Source: Chromobotia macracanthus
Lineage: Eukaryota > Chordata > Actinopteri > Cypriniformes > Botiidae
NCBI GenBank assembly: GCA_036877525.1
Contig: JAZGTH010000007.1
Coordinates: 7,129,501-7,193,500 of the forward strand
DNA length: 64,000 nucleotides
Direction of reading: 5' to 3'
Position 1 is the first letter of the stretch. Each line of letters begins with the position of its first letter. Below, piece after piece: positions 1 through 14,600 of this stretch. A program made the position numbers and the translations under genes. The notes beneath the pieces are model-generated. The model was not told where the DNA came from and made no database searches. It saw only the letters and a list, made by a program, of their open reading frames with translations.

Positions 1-1028
1 ATTCCCTCATGCAAAATGTGTGTCGAATTCTGTTCGTCTCTGCAGCAACTTCTTTGTAATATTTACTAAAAGTCTTTAGACAGCAAGGCAAATCATTGCC
101 AGGCGTTTGGAGCTTTGCAGCATTTATGAATCTGAGTTACATCATCATGCAAATCCACAAGGATCAAACTATGCATGTGCTGGTGAGCCTCTGACAAGCT
201 TGAAAAAGACAAATCTTGATTTCTGCTGTAGCATCCAGATGGAAAGCTTAGATTTTGGTGTTGGATCCATCCTGCCTTGTGTTGGCTTTTTACGGTTGTA
301 GTGGTAGTGAAATGGTGTTTTGAATATTTTCTCAATCTACCCATCTTCTAATAGTTAATAGCGCCATGTTACAAAGCTCACATCATCACAAACTGACAGA
401 CAAAGAGACAATAAACATCAAATTCAGCATATTCACTGGAGCTCTGTGATATTTCCAACCTAATATAGATCCATATAGGCAATTTTCATCCAACCTATGG
501 GCATATTCCATTATCTATTGTCCTATCTCTGAATCTCCCCAGTTTTAACAGTCTACAAATTACAGCGGTGAGAGCTTTTCACATTAAAGGTCTGGGTGAG
601 CAGACGAGCTAAAAGCAGAGACAGAAGCTTCTCTTGGCATGCGAGAGGGCAGCCACCACACATACGTGTTCCAGATATCATCATGTCACATGAAGATTCC
701 ACACTGCACACATCAATGTCTTGCCTGCGTGATTTATTGTGGAACTCTGGCTTATGTACTAAAGGGTGGGAGCTGGTGGCAGGGGTCGTTGTTTACTGCG
801 TGTGTGCTGTCAAGAACAAAGGTGGAACTTCTATTGAATTATAGTGTAGTTTGATAATGTTTGCATACCGCTGCATTTATTTTAACAGTTCAAAACATTA
901 AGGTTTGTCCTGCTTTTTCAAGGTCGCCCAGTAACACACTGCTTTCTGAAAAATAAACAATCACACATTCATAATTCTGTACATTCCTCAAAGCAAACTG
1001 GATAAAAGAGAATCTACAAGAGAGTATG
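1..1028. other. Intergenic, no gene seen
   Basis: Only short open frames on both strands with no family resemblance. No repeat of note. Confidence 0.6.
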
Positions 1029-1266
1029 CCCAGCTAATGTTCTCAGAATGTTATCAAAAGGTTCTAGCAGTAACGTTAGCAGAACGTTACAGAATTAACA
1101 AAATGTTTGAATAACGTTCATTTAACCAAGCAACAGGGTTAGTACAGCACCTAAAAAACTGGACGTTTTGAACATTCATGGAACTTTCAAAATAACATTT
1201 TTAATGTTTTGTTACCCAGTGGAGATATTAGGGAAAAGTTCTTACAATCTAGAATTGTTAGCTGGG
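1029..1266 (-). mobile_element. MITE-like element, copy 1
   Basis: Begins CCCAGCTAATG and ends GTTAGCTGGG, so it has short terminal inverted repeats. Internal words such as CTAAAAAACTGGACGTTTTG and AAAATAACATTTTTAATG match the reverse complement of the element at 18627-18897. It contains repeated AACGTT/AGAACGTT words. No coding capacity, so it would be non-autonomous. Orientation is given relative to copy 2. Confidence 0.75.
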
Positions 1267-1268
1267 TG

Positions 1269-1297
1269 GAAGCTATTTATCCATTTAGCAGACAAGT
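1269..1297 (-). repeat. SINE-tail fragment
   Basis: Reverse complement reads CTTGTCTGCTAAATGGATAA, resembling the end of the fish SINE tail (GCGTCTGCTAAATG). It sits directly beside MITE copy 1. Confidence 0.45.
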
Positions 1298-1299
1298 TT

Positions 1300-2810
1300 T
1301 TTTTTTGTATTTGCAGTACGAGATTAAATCTTTTATAGTAAATCGTTGGAATTGTGTGTGTTGTACTTGGCAGTGTTGTGTTGTTTATAAAAGCTAGTGT
1401 GAGCAGTGAGTTCACACATTAGGTGATAACTACACTGGGCCTTTATGAAGCATGAGACCTGGCCAAGGAATGATGGTTTACTTTGGAGGCTAAACTGAAC
1501 TTAGGTTCATGCGCAAAGTTGTCAGGATTTGCAACTTGTATACTAGGTTTGACCCACTGTCTGTATCTGCATAATGTTTTTTCTTTTGCATCTCTTAACA
1601 TATGCAGCCTTTCCAAAGTAACTGTGTATTTTATGTGTACTTTCAATAATTGTAATGTTACCGTTTTGCTAAAAACAAAGCAATGTGACTACAGCACAAC
1701 AATGAGATTACTTGCGCTTGATCAAAAATGTATACATCCCCCATTTGTAAAATGTGACACTTCAATATCTCCATTTTCAGAACAGTACTTTTAACTTCCT
1801 CCTGGCAGTTCTCGACTTCTGAAGACTCGTGCTGAAAGGCGATGGATGTTATTACAGAAAGTCTCTGATAAGAACTGACAGGTCAATAAAAACAGAAATA
1901 TTATCAGCTCTATCATTAACCGCTGCCTCAGCAGCTGCCAAAATATCCCCCAGTGCTCTGGCTGGTTCCTGTCCAGATGCTTACGTCTTTCCGTAAAGGT
2001 GCTAATTTTACGGTATTGGACAGCTTAAAGCTGCAGATATACTAAATGCTTTTGACGCCAGTTCTTTTTACAGTCAGTTTCGCTGTGCTTCATTTTTTGA
2101 AAAATATGCTAATGTATAGCCACAGGGGGTCACACAGATAATCTTATGCAGACATAATCTGAATTCCACACTTGAATGATTTTCACACTTGATTTCTACA
2201 GGTGTCAGTACAGAATTACTGAGTATCAGGTAGACACAAATCTGAGGGACGGCTTTCACTAACAACAGTAGTACATTTAGAGCGCTCTCTCTCAGAAGAC
2301 AGGAATGATCTGCTGTTTGTGATCCGTGTTTGATGTTCTATTTCAGCATGGACTTCTGTCACATTAATCAGAGTGTTGGACCGGTCCACTTGACATATTC
2401 AGTCATTCCTAACGCACTTACACGCCCACAGACGATTTATTGGGGAAAAAAACACGGCTATATTTGTAGCGCAACCTTTGCTCTTACCCGCCAGTTGACG
2501 TCAGTTAATTATTTGTCCCCTGAATCAAATACATTTTCTTGTTGCCAAGTCATCTCAAAGTGCTCTCCTGCTCGTATAGGGAGAATCAAGATCATCTACA
2601 GCTCCCCCACCAGCACCTCCACCCCCAAAACTAGCCAGTCACTGTGGAAAATCAGCCGTTCCATCCATCTGCTCATGTTATCCTAGCAACCAAAGTTTGG
2701 TTGCCAAGATACAGGTCTCCTCATATGAACTTGTCAATCAAAATGTAAGACCTATTTTTTTCCCCCGTCTCTGTATATATTCATATATCTCTATATACTT
2801 CAAACTGAAG

Positions 2811-2815
<5 letters not shown>
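1300..2815. other. Intergenic with a perfect CRE palindrome
   Basis: No gene recognised. TGACGTCA occurs at 2496-2503 within a non-repetitive patch at about 2290-2720. Confidence 0.5.

Positions 2816-2816
<1 letters not shown>

Positions 2817-2855
<39 letters not shown>
2817..2855. repeat. (TA)n microsatellite
   Basis: Nearly 20 TA units; a second shorter AT tract lies at 2956-2971. The sequence between and around is AT-rich and partly palindromic. Confidence 0.95.
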
Positions 2856-2857
<2 letters not shown>

Positions 2858-2979
2858 AAATAAATAGAAAAAATATATAAATATATGAATAAATAGAGAC
2901 AGCGAAAAAATAAGTCTTATACTTTGATTAACAATCTCATACATACATAAATACATATATATATATATATAAAAATGTA

Positions 2980-5900
2980 TTGATTTTCAGTGATTTGTAT
3001 TGTTTGCTATTGATTTGTATTGTATTGTATGTATTTTTGTCTGTTTACCACCATTCCATAGCCAAGCCAAGCCTGCTTTTGAATTAAAATACTCAGCACA
3101 CTCAGAGAAATAGTATGACTGGTGCTAGAATATCAAGCTTAACTTTACCAAGTGCATTTGTATTAGCACATAAATCATATGCATTAGTTCAAGTGTGAAA
3201 TAACATTCAGTGAAGCAACTGAATTTAAACACTCCTCATGGCAGATATCAGCATATGCCTGGAGGAAACAACCGTAGACATTAGGACTTAAAACTATAGG
3301 AGACACGGCTAAAGCATAAAAAGCAGGCAATAGCCATCTTAACCCTGGAAAATTCCCAAACCAAGTGTGAGAAAGGGAGAAAATAAGTATGACTCTGTAA
3401 TGTTATGAATGACACGGTTTACACAGGGATAAATATTACATTTCAACAGAAATATTACTGTATATAAAATGCTTTCTGCATTTGTCGCATTTTGCACGCT
3501 GGCTTACACAACTGTATTTAAAATGGAAATTGTTATGGTAGAATTTCTGATATTTTGATCACCAAAGGGACCTTTAGTAGTCTTTATGCATTTACTGTCT
3601 GCTGGGTGGGGGTCTGGGTGGGTGCAGGATAATAAAATGTAGCTATTTTCTCACAGCTCACAACAACAGCACAACAACTGATTTTCTTCATTATTCAGTC
3701 CAAGTCATCCTTTTAAAAAAACAGCTTTTTTAAATAAAATTTTATTTTGAAATACATTGTTAATGCATTGGCACAAATATATTTTATATTTTACATTACA
3801 TTTAAGCATATGAATACTTTTGTACATTACTCTGGTAGTGTATGTATCTGAAGTGTTGACCTATGACACTATAACCTATAGCTGTCACATGCAGATCACT
3901 ACAATATGAAAACACAATTTTGTTTGAACACTTTGTTAAAAGTGTGCATAATATAATCCAGCACTGAATTAATTTGCAACTTTAAGGAATAATACAGCTT
4001 AATTCTATTATCTATAAATATAAATACTCAATTTTATTATAATTTTGCCCAGATTCTAGTGCATTAAGCTATTAATGAAACAGTGCTGAGAACAGATTGC
4101 TCTCTGACTGATCAGAGATTGATCAGGTCTACTAAGGTACACTGTGGGGGTCTTTAAGGGAATATGTATAGGGGTTGAGAAACAGAACCATGCTGAGTGT
4201 ACACTTGTGAACCTGTCAGCCCAATGATGTCCAGGAGAAGGGGGATTAGTTTATTAGTTCTGGACATTACAGACACATACACATTCGTGAGAAGTCACAG
4301 TGGTCCTTTCTGCTAATTATAGGTTGAAATTTGACAGAGAAAAATTAGAGGGAAAAGGGACAGCTGCACTGTATGGTATCACACGGGCGGGTAGGGAGAA
4401 AAATAAGACGACGTGGGGTGATAAAGAGATGGCGGGGCTGCGAAGGCTTGATTTCTGTCTAAATCCTCTAACCCCTTCTGACGGAAAAACAAAATCCAAT
4501 CGTCTCGGTGTTTTTCCTATTTCAAAAGCCTCTTCTCAGCTCAGGAGGAGGTCGGGTGTTCGTCCCAAATGGTGTGGCCTCTGACTTTTTAGGCTACCCT
4601 TTAATTCTAAAGTCTTTAGTAAGGCTTAGCTTAAGGAACGCAGTGGACACAGCTATGTTTGCATGTTTATAGCTCAACAGTCCAATTCATTTTTCACAAT
4701 CGAGTATTTAAACTTCTTTGTAATAAATCTTGTCTTGTAATACAACTACTTTTTAAATTACAGTATTTTAGTTTTTCCTTTTCCTCTTTGAATGTGCTAC
4801 AAGGGTATGAACACTATAGAGCTGTTAGTTATTAGAAGGAGGTGACTGATTATCTGCATGTCTCCAGGAGAGTTAGAAGGCCTCGTTGTGAATTTTATAC
4901 TTTATGATATGATGGTGTGCAAAATGTATTTTTAAAGCAAGTCAATGTAATATTGTAAGATCATTATCTTGTTACACCCTCAGAATGTCACTGCATCAGC
5001 CCAGTGTGCTGCTCATCTGTCCTGCAGAGAGGCCCCAGAGGCCGAGCTGATTTGTTTTTCCTTTCTGTGATTGACAGATTTTCTGCAATCCCTTCGGATT
5101 CGCACCGGAGATCCAGGGAGACTATCGGGGCCCCTGCGTGATCTGACCTTGCCAAACTCATCTGCAGCCACAACAGGTGTAAGAAACACTCAGTACCGTG
5201 TGAGCTTTCCTAAAGTGTCACTAGAACCAAGTACTAACTGAGTACTGTTTGGTATATGCGTTGTCAGACTGCTTTGAGCGTGCTTTCCAACCTGTGAAGA
5301 GCAGTTAGGATTAGTTTCATTCGACTAATAACAATCATTCGACAAATAACAATATTGACAATATTAGAGTAAAATAAAAACACACTGCTCCCAATTTATT
5401 TCTTTGTTTTTTATTAGCCTACTGAACGTTTACTTATTTAAACTTACTATATATTAATGTTTGTATTATATGTAAATAATAGGAAAATATGTTTAAATTT
5501 TTTTTTTTTTTTTTGGTGTCAAGATGTAAAATTCCACTGGGATTGGTTACTTTTCCTTTATGAATTGCAGTCATTGAGGACAGACACTTCATAATTATTT
5601 CTGCAAATCCCGAATGAAAAAGTGCTTAAAACCGAGCAATAAACCCGGCAGACTGAGGAAGCAGTTTTCATACTCGTCTCCTGTTTGACAGAAAAACTCA
5701 AATCTCCCTCTGGTGGCACAGCATGTAATAGCACTGTGAAAGGCCTGTGTTTTTGTAATATCTTCTTGTACAATATTAGTAACGTAGTAAGTTTTAAATT
5801 TAGTATAATAAAATACATCTACTTTACATAAAAATATAACCTCTCTTTCTGGTCATGAACTTTCATTATTTAAAGCCTTTAATAAGCTTGGTTTCGGTGT

Positions 5901-7990
5901 CCAGTTTCTGGCACCACTGTCCTTCCAGCCATCCGAGGCCTGTGCTGTGGAAATGTACTTTATAATATGACTTTGATATATGACACATCACATGATTGGA
6001 TGTACAGTCTGGTATAACATTTAAAGTATTATAATTCCAATTTAGAGAGTAATACTCTAAGGTTTTTTGTTGTAATTCAACCTTTTATTGTGTCTTTAGG
6101 CTTTGTTCTGAAGCCCTATTTCTTATTTGTGGTGAGAAGCATAGTTTAGTCTATGTGAGGCCCTCTACACTTTTAAAACCCAGCCTTACTGGTTTTCTCA
6201 TTTTTGAAGAGGAAATTAATTTTTCTGTGGGCTGGATGACATATTAGGGACACATGCAAACTGCGTCCATCTGTGAAACAAATAATCGTTTATATAAATG
6301 ACGAGCCCTCCAAATGAAAGGCCTCCCTCACAATAAATATAGTATTCGACTAGCAAGTACATTATGCATATTTACAAAACATTCTTGAATAAAGTGAAAA
6401 AGGGCAGACAGCAAAATTATTTTCAACCTGGGCAGCTAAGATGAGGTCCACAACTAAATTGTTTTTGATGTTTCAGAGCACCTGCAGGTCATGCCACAGT
6501 CTGAGCCTCAAAGAACATGTAGTAATGCCTTCAGGCTGCAGTTTTTTTTCTACATGAGTGTTTTCTCAGAGGTTTGTGGTTGTGCAGTTTATTTGATCAT
6601 TTCCAGCATCATTGTCATTGGTGCATATCTGGGGGTGCACTGCTGAGCTGGGGCAGGTGAAGGTCACCTCTTCACACCAGAGGGTCTTCAGGGTCACTAA
6701 AGCTAATTCAGGGAAGATGAGTCTGTGCGCTCAAAATGGTTCATCTCCCTAAGGACCGCTGCCACTTCTTTCCTTGATTGTAGCCCAGGGGTGTGTTAAT
6801 GAGAGGGACCAGTAGCTATGTGTGTCTGTTTTGAGTTAATGAGGTCAGTGAGTGGATGTTTTGGGTTTGTGCGTATCCTGACCCAACACTCACTCTCTCT
6901 GTACTTTTTTTTTGTCTCTTTCTTTCACACTACACTCTGCTTATGGCGTGAGACAACGCATATTAAAGTTTGTGTTTTTCATGGGATTTTTTTAAATAGA
7001 ATAGCTTTTAACTTTTATGATTGGTGTACATCTAACGACAGCATGTCATCTCTCTCCTTTTGTACCTTGTTGTACATTTAGTTGCCTGAAAACCCCATTA
7101 AAATCCAACAATTTTTAAAGATCCAACAGAATTAAAGCTTTAGGTGTATGCTTGTCTGATATACACTCTATATACATGCATAACCGCATACTCATGCAAA
7201 CATACACAAACAGGCCAAATAAGCAAGTACAAATTGAGAGTGGTGGAACAGTTAAAATAACCTGTAAGCCCATGTAAAATCACATCTAAAAATCAGCATA
7301 TTGATATTTTAATCTTGTGAACTAAAATCTGATTAAATTGTCTTTAATCTAAACTCTATTCAATTGTTAAATATTTAATCCAGAAGTGTGAAAAAAGGCA
7401 CAGGAAACCATCACTCATTTTTAAATGTAAATCTTAATCATTGTAGTGTTATTCTAGAAGTCATATGATGAAGTGACGTCAAATACTGTCAAGGTTGCAT
7501 CACTGTTTTCATGTAGATTGTTAATGCTGCTATTTTAGACAGATGAGGACTGCTGCTTCTGTTCTCGGCTCCTCAGACCTTCCCGGCATCCCACACCAAT
7601 CACACGACCGGCTGTATTATCTCCCAGCCCCTTCTAAATGGATGAACTAACCCTGATCACACAGTTTTAAAAGTGTATGGTGATAAGAGCTGATCTGTGG
7701 CATTTCTGACTGTATGTGTACATATTGATATGAACAGTAGAAGTGAGCAGATGGGCAGTTTTCATCCAGTTTGTTAATAATAGAGCTGTTTGTGGAATGC
7801 TTCAGTAAGCAAATCTGATGGATGACAAGATCACAAAATGACTGAATATCGCTTTATATTTTTGAGTAACAGCTAATGTAATTTATGCTTTATATTGCCC
7901 GCACAAGGCCATACAAACTCCAATAACCACAGTCTGTTGCCCAGCTTGGCCTACATAGCTGCTGACAAATCTCCAAAAAGCATTTTATAT
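2980..7990. other. Intergenic, AT-rich, no gene seen
   Basis: No coding exon recognised. Contains a poly-T run at 5498-5514 and a perfect CRE, TGACGTCA, at 7474-7481. A GC-richer patch lies at about 4330-4590. Confidence 0.55.
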
Positions 7991-8020
7991 TGACATGCTT
8001 TGAATATGAAGACTACTTAT

Positions 8021-8060
8021 TTACATTGAGCAGACACTTTAATCCAAAGCAGCTTACAAA
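8021..8060 (-). repeat. SINE-tail fragment
   Basis: Reverse complement reads TTTGTAAGCTGCTTTGGATT then AAAGTGTCTGCTC, close to the common teleost SINE tail GTAAGTCGCTTTGGATAAAA. Confidence 0.65.
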
Positions 8061-8339
8061 GAGGCATTTAACCTTTTTGCCCCAAGAAGCAACAAAGTAT
8101 AGAAAGCTACATTTACAAGTGGGTATAGTTCTGATGCTAAGGACAGGATCAACAGTAGAAGACTTCATTTTTTACATACATGAAGCCAGTGTTGAACATC
8201 AGACCATAAGGGATTAGCCAGGTGTCTGCAAAACAGAGGTGTTACATTGTTTCTTGAAGATTGTAATGGTCTTGGCAGATCAGGTGGAGGCTGGAAGCTC
8301 ATTTCACTAAGAAGAAACAGAATTTTATTAAATTGTGGT

Positions 8340-8630
8340 CACAGGTGATTGTTGTTGTAGTAGTGTAAAACTCACAAATTAACAAAACTAGGCTTTAATT
8401 CACAAACTCCACAGGAAACTACATACCTCAACATTGACTAAAGAGAGAACCATGAACTCCACTACTCAAGGGAATATATATACAAACTCAAACAAGAAAC
8501 TAACGAGTTAATTAGTTGACAACAGGTAAACTAAATGAGACTAACAAGGGAAAACTACGTCACACAGGACTGAACCAGAAACACAAATAAACAGAAAACA
8601 AGATGTACATGTAAAAACAGTAAGGAATAA
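8340..8630. repeat. Possible dispersed-repeat remnant
   Basis: A-rich run of short words (ACAAACTC, AACTAA, GAGACTAACAAGGG, CACACAGGACTGAAC) resembling the ends of known fish interspersed repeats. Identity not established. Confidence 0.3.
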
Positions 8631-8639
8631 TAGCTTACC

Positions 8640-11600
8640 AAAAAGTAGGTCTTCTATATTGTTTCATATGGCCTCATCTATGAATTTGTCAAACACAAAT
8701 TGACAAAAAAATATTTGAAGGGCTGTTTGAAGGGGCTTTTGTTCCTAACTTCAGTGTGTTTAAACAGAAAATGCCCTATAAATTTAATTACACTCTATTT
8801 GTATATTTTTTTATATTATCCTAAATCTGTATGTTAAATTAAGAGTAATGTAAGTATATACTTTTAGCTTTATGTGTGTGCCATGTGTTAAGGCATGTGT
8901 GTTTGTGCGTGTGCCTGTACGACAGAACAAGATAATCACTCTATATGTGCAAAGTATGAAATCTGACTGCCAAGTCACTGGGAGTCTGATCCAAACTCCA
9001 TCTGCTGTTCTCTTCTCCTCTTACTCCCCGAACTCTCTCAATCCCTCCTGCTAAACGCACGCTGTCCACCCACATGCCCTTTGCATATGGGTAAAACAAT
9101 TTTAGGTTTCTCTGAAATTCACAATCTCCTCTGTACTATTGAAAAATAAACCAGGCCTCTGTGTAGCAGAGGTGATAATGCAGGAAGTTACGTTAGAGAG
9201 ACAATTTTTTATAAGGAAATAGTTTTCTTGCACACCAAATGTCTTTATTTGTGTGAGTATTTGAATTTGTGAGGTAATATGCGATGAACAATTCTGTATG
9301 ATTTGATACGAATATTCATGTGAGATGCATATTAAATTACTTTTATTGCATATATTTAAAGTTAATGCCATCTACAGTTTCAGCAATCCACACACACGTG
9401 CTCGCAAACAAACCTGAGAACTCAGTGAAGAGCCAGATGATGTCGGAGGGAGATTTGAGAAGGCTTATCTGTGGATGGATCGGGGAGCAGGTTGCAGCTG
9501 TGCTGAAATGATTTATATGGACAGAAACCCACAAATACTCTCTCTCTCTCTCTCTTTCAAACACACATACTATTACTGTTTCCTCTTCTCTCACACTCAT
9601 TCTTACTGTTTACAAGCAGATTTATTTTCAAATGTGCTCTTCATGTTTTACAAACATGCTCTCAACACCATTAATATGACAAAGGGGACAAAGATGCTGT
9701 TGCAGTCTCTGGTGTTAATGTATTTGGCTCAGGCTGGCTGTGAAAAGTAGCTGTGGTCACTGATAAACTTTAAAAATACCACCAGCACACTGGCTTATAC
9801 AACACAGCCCAACATCTCCTTCACACCAACATCTTTATGCTCTAATAACATAGTGCCACCCTGCAAGATAGTCCATAAACTTTACGGCCCAGATAATATC
9901 TCAAATCATGTGGCTTGTTGAGGAGATGTGTGCTGTAACTTTTCTAAGTGATTTTTTCTTGGTGGACAATAACAGCTATATCAAAACACACAGACTTACA
10001 TTAAAGTAGGAACCCCAAGCAAATCTAGAAAGTGCGATATTGGGGTGGTCACTTTTGGCCACTTAGATAGTTTAAAAGACTGCTTTGGATCAGTCTGACG
10101 AATCCTTCATCAAATTAATTCAGTGAACCATCAGAACTGTTACTGAATCAATATATGAACTGAAAGTTATAATTTTTTGAATTACAAAGAACTTTTATTT
10201 TGTAACAAATATACAAAATAAAAATGGGTAAAAATCATTATAAAGGCAGTGGTTTGGCACTCTGCATTAAATGTGTGCCTGAAAATTCCAGTCAATGTGT
10301 GATTTATCTTAGCCAAACAACACTGATTTGTCATCCAACAGTATCAGTAATCATCTTAAGCTGATATCAAACTTCATTTGACTTCTATTTCCTAAAGGTG
10401 ACTGTGAGCTAAATTTAACCTGAGCTGGGGGCCATACAGATCTCTGCTGGGTTGCCAGAGAAAGTGTAAATGAAAAGAAAGTGTTTGGGGGAGATCAGTA
10501 GGGGCTGATACTTGTATACTTTTCTATTAGCCTGCCTTGCTGTCAGAGGGAAAGAGAGAGAGCAAGTGAAAGAGAGAGAGAGAGGGGGCAAGTCTGATGT
10601 GGTTAGCAGATGCATATGCGTTATTGCAGAGCGGGGATTTGGACATTCTCCATATACTACGCTATAAATATCCCCCTGACGTTTATTACTCTCACAAGGT
10701 TTCAGGTGCTAAAACACTTGGACACCAGTCAATTTTTCCTCCGTTTTAAGACTTTTACCTTAAATTGAAAATTAAACTTTTTTTTTCTAGCCTTAAAAAG
10801 AATCAGGAAACCAATATGTCTGGATTAATTAAATAGACAATAAGTAAACATGTTTTAGGGTACAGGAAGAGACATCTGTTTTGGTGACCAAAGATGTAGT
10901 CCGACAGTCCTTAGAAATCATACATAGCACAGCTATACACACTTTGCACCATATATTATTTCAAAACATTTTGGTTAGACAGAAAGTGTGACTCTCAAAC
11001 AATGAAAATCTGTAATGAGTAATCTGAGACATTTGGTAATGTGGGACAACTGAGCTCTAATGTGTACATTTAATGTGAACATTTACACAAAGTGCAAAAA
11101 TGTCCCAGATTACCTTAACACTATAGCTTGTTTTCATTCAACAGAAACTTATATCTGATGGCAAAAAATGTTTTTTTCTGATGTAATTCAGTGATGTCAC
11201 TTAGAGATCAAAATTATTGGACTGCATAAAGATCATTCCCAAAAAATAATAAACCAGTTTAGATATCAGCTTATGTTTATTATGGTAAAGGGTTTATTAG
11301 TATATTAAAGGTTTAGTACAGTCAAACAGAGGACATGGTACACACAGAGGCCATTTTTGTTGCTCTGATGAGTGGCTGTGTTTTCAGGTGGGTGGACATC
11401 TGTATGCAGGTGGTCCACATGTGTTCAGACTTTCTTGGAAATACATTCTCTTATACGCGCTGCAGATGTGACGCCTCTGTCATCAGATGACTTTTACAAA
11501 TTGTTTTATTTGTAGACAGAGGGTGATGGTGGGAGACGTGGCTGACAGAGGAAGTTGTGATTCCATGCCAAAAATAAATACATTCCATAGTATGCATTTT

Positions 11601-14600
11601 TCCACCCTGTTTTTTTACCCCTTCTCCAGTAACCTCAAGCAGTGTAAATAACAGTTTATATGCTGAAACACTGCATATATAAGCAGTTTGGTAGGTAGGT
11701 GAAGTTTCTGGGCTGTCTGAATGGGGACACAGTTGATTAGAGGTTTGAAGTCTGTCACAACTGAGAGGCTGTTAAGACCACATGGAACAGATGGAACCAT
11801 TGCTCGAACCGGTTCTCAGCGGAACCCTTGCTAATACCTTCAGGTAATTCAGAGCAGCTGTCCACAGCTGAGCTGACAACAGAGAAAAGACACAGGAGAG
11901 GTAGAAGAGGACGATCTGGAGGATTTGATTTTTGTGTAACACAGGTCAGATTAGAAGAGCATTGGGAATAGATTTACATTATAGACCATTTATCACACAA
12001 AGATTAGTTATTTTAGTCTGCATATGGTCTGTATGGTAGGTGTAGCAGTCTACGTATGTATAATTGATATGCTGTAGTGATTTGGTCATCTTGGTATTAG
12101 TATAATGTAACATAACACGATTGCAATCATCTCAGTTGCAATCAAGTGCACACTGCACACTAATAGAAATCTGTTAAACACTAGTTCAGGTGGCATATTG
12201 CCTTTAATTAAATGTGATGTAGAAACAGGCGTGACAACATTATACCAAAGGTGCAGTACCAGACTTCTAAAGAATATGTTTCTTTATTATAGTTTTAGAT
12301 TTAGACTAATACAGGGTGTAATACTGTGTGATGTTTATGTAGTGGTAGCCAATGTAGTGGACACCTCATAGAGTCTTTAACTTACTATACACAATCTTCT
12401 TTAAATATATATACTGTATATTATGGCAATAGCAAGGTGTGAAAACATCTGTAACCTTTCATGATCTACAGAAATAGTTCTCTTGATTATTTTAACACCA
12501 CTGTAATCTGCTACTCTAATGTACAATTTTGCCCTGCAAACAAATGGTGTTCTGGTCCGGTACTGCAGCACAGTGGAGAAGCTGGACTTTAGCCAGGATG
12601 TTAACAGGACTGCATGTGGAAGACCCAGTATTGTGATGAGGGTGGGATTTAGGGCAAATGCCACGGCCCGATTGGGTCCAAAATGTAACAGAGACTGCAG
12701 GATTATGAGACCTGACGCACATCTCCAGATGGATTTGGCCTCCAAGGCACACAGCTTAAATTAAACAAGTGTTCTGAGAAGTGTCTTTCTTAGTCATCTT
12801 ACTACTAGAATAAACACAGCTTGAGGATTATAAATAGATGTGGTTCATCTATTTATTCCATAGAGCTATTCAGCTTATGAAAGGGGTCAAACTTACGGTC
12901 AGGTTTCAGGTGGGGGGAGAGGAGGTTGGAACAGATATACAACCACCAATGTGTGTGTTTGTGTTCACATGTGCAGTGTGTTGTGTTCATGTGTGCCTGG
13001 TTGTGTGTGTGTAGTCAGAGCTCGAGAGGCAGTCCTCATGAATGCACATCAGAAACTCAAGGTCATGGTTAATGTTTTTTTCACTCCTGTGATGTCCCAG
13101 TGGATCAGGTGCAGATGATCCCAGTCATATTTCACATGTCACAGACTTAAAAAGGGGAAAGTAGCCCTTCTTTAGCAGACACAGGGTCATTGGATGTCAC
13201 AGCTGCTGCCAGCCTCCAAAACATCTGTAAGCAGTCACAAACAACAGAATCAAAGCATCCATATTAGGTGCGCTGAATTATACACCTGTAAGTTTTAATA
13301 TTCAGGATCATGGAGTTAGAAGAGTTATCATGTTTCAACATTATTGTTCTTCTTAAAGCTTGTTGGAGTTCCATATTCAACACAGGGCTGAAAAGAGGTC
13401 AAAATTAAAGTACACCCCAGTTTATGGCCGTGAAACAAACACAGGGGAAGATGAAGAGAGGGTGATGGGCACACTGGAGGAAGAGAACAGACAAGTAACG
13501 GAAACAACAGCCAGAAGGTAAAAGGCATTGGTAATCATTTTAAATGCTTATCATGGGAATACAACATAATGATCTGAGCAGATCCACCATTCCCCCCAGC
13601 ATACTCCACTCTCAGTCCCACTCTCCTGCATTCACACCCCCTCCGTGACCACACTTGCCTCTATCAGGAGCGATGATGTCAAGCCCACTATTTCACAGCC
13701 AGACACAGGCGATGACACAGGCAATTTGGCCTGTGAGTTCTCTCTACCCTCAGACATGGTGTTACGATTACACGCTTCACTACAGCTCCAACATGCCAAG
13801 GAATGAGAGGAAGTTTTTAAACTAACCTTTATAGAGTACAGCTCTATCGATCTCTCTGCTCATAAAAAACAAGGAGATTGATAGATGAAGCTGAACTTAG
13901 GCATATGATGTAGAATGCCGGAGAGATGCACAGTGCCTTCTAGAGGTGGTTTCACACGTTATTTCCTGTTTACAAAAGTCTTGTCAGACACTTGAATTAA
14001 ATAAAACAAAGGTGGAAGGTGGAAGATGCCGTATGAGTGCTAATGTTCAGAGTGGATGATAAAAGATGAATCATGACCCCTTATTGTCAGATATGAAACA
14101 ATTGCAGATGAGAGATGCAGTTTTAAGGGGCAAGCAGGTTTTGATTGACCTTTCTTTTGATTGACCTTTGACCTTTATTGAGACCTTGAGACCAGCTTTA
14201 CCGTCATCACCTTGCAAACCACTTTTTAGATTTAGATTTTTCAGTATTTGACCTCATTTTAATATTTTAAATATTTGTATTTCACTAGTACACATATGTT
14301 GTTGCAGTAATGAGAAGAGGACAACAGTTACTTTAGATATTCAATTAAAAAAACATTTACAATTATTGTACAATTATTACAATTACAATTAAAACAATTA
14401 TCTTGCCAGCGTCTTGAGTGAAACATGAATATGAATTTCAGATTTTTGACGTGGCCTTGGACTCTTGGATCCTTACAAGTATTTTATTGAACAGATTTGT
14501 AAGTCATCTATTCTTTTATGAGATATGAAATATTATATTATTACTCAACTACTAAGTCTTCATGACACCTACAAGTACTGACACACATACAGTTCACTGC

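Noticed and set aside
12401..12764. Overlapping open frames on both strands
   Set aside because: Simultaneous openness on both strands reflects local base composition; no recognisable protein.
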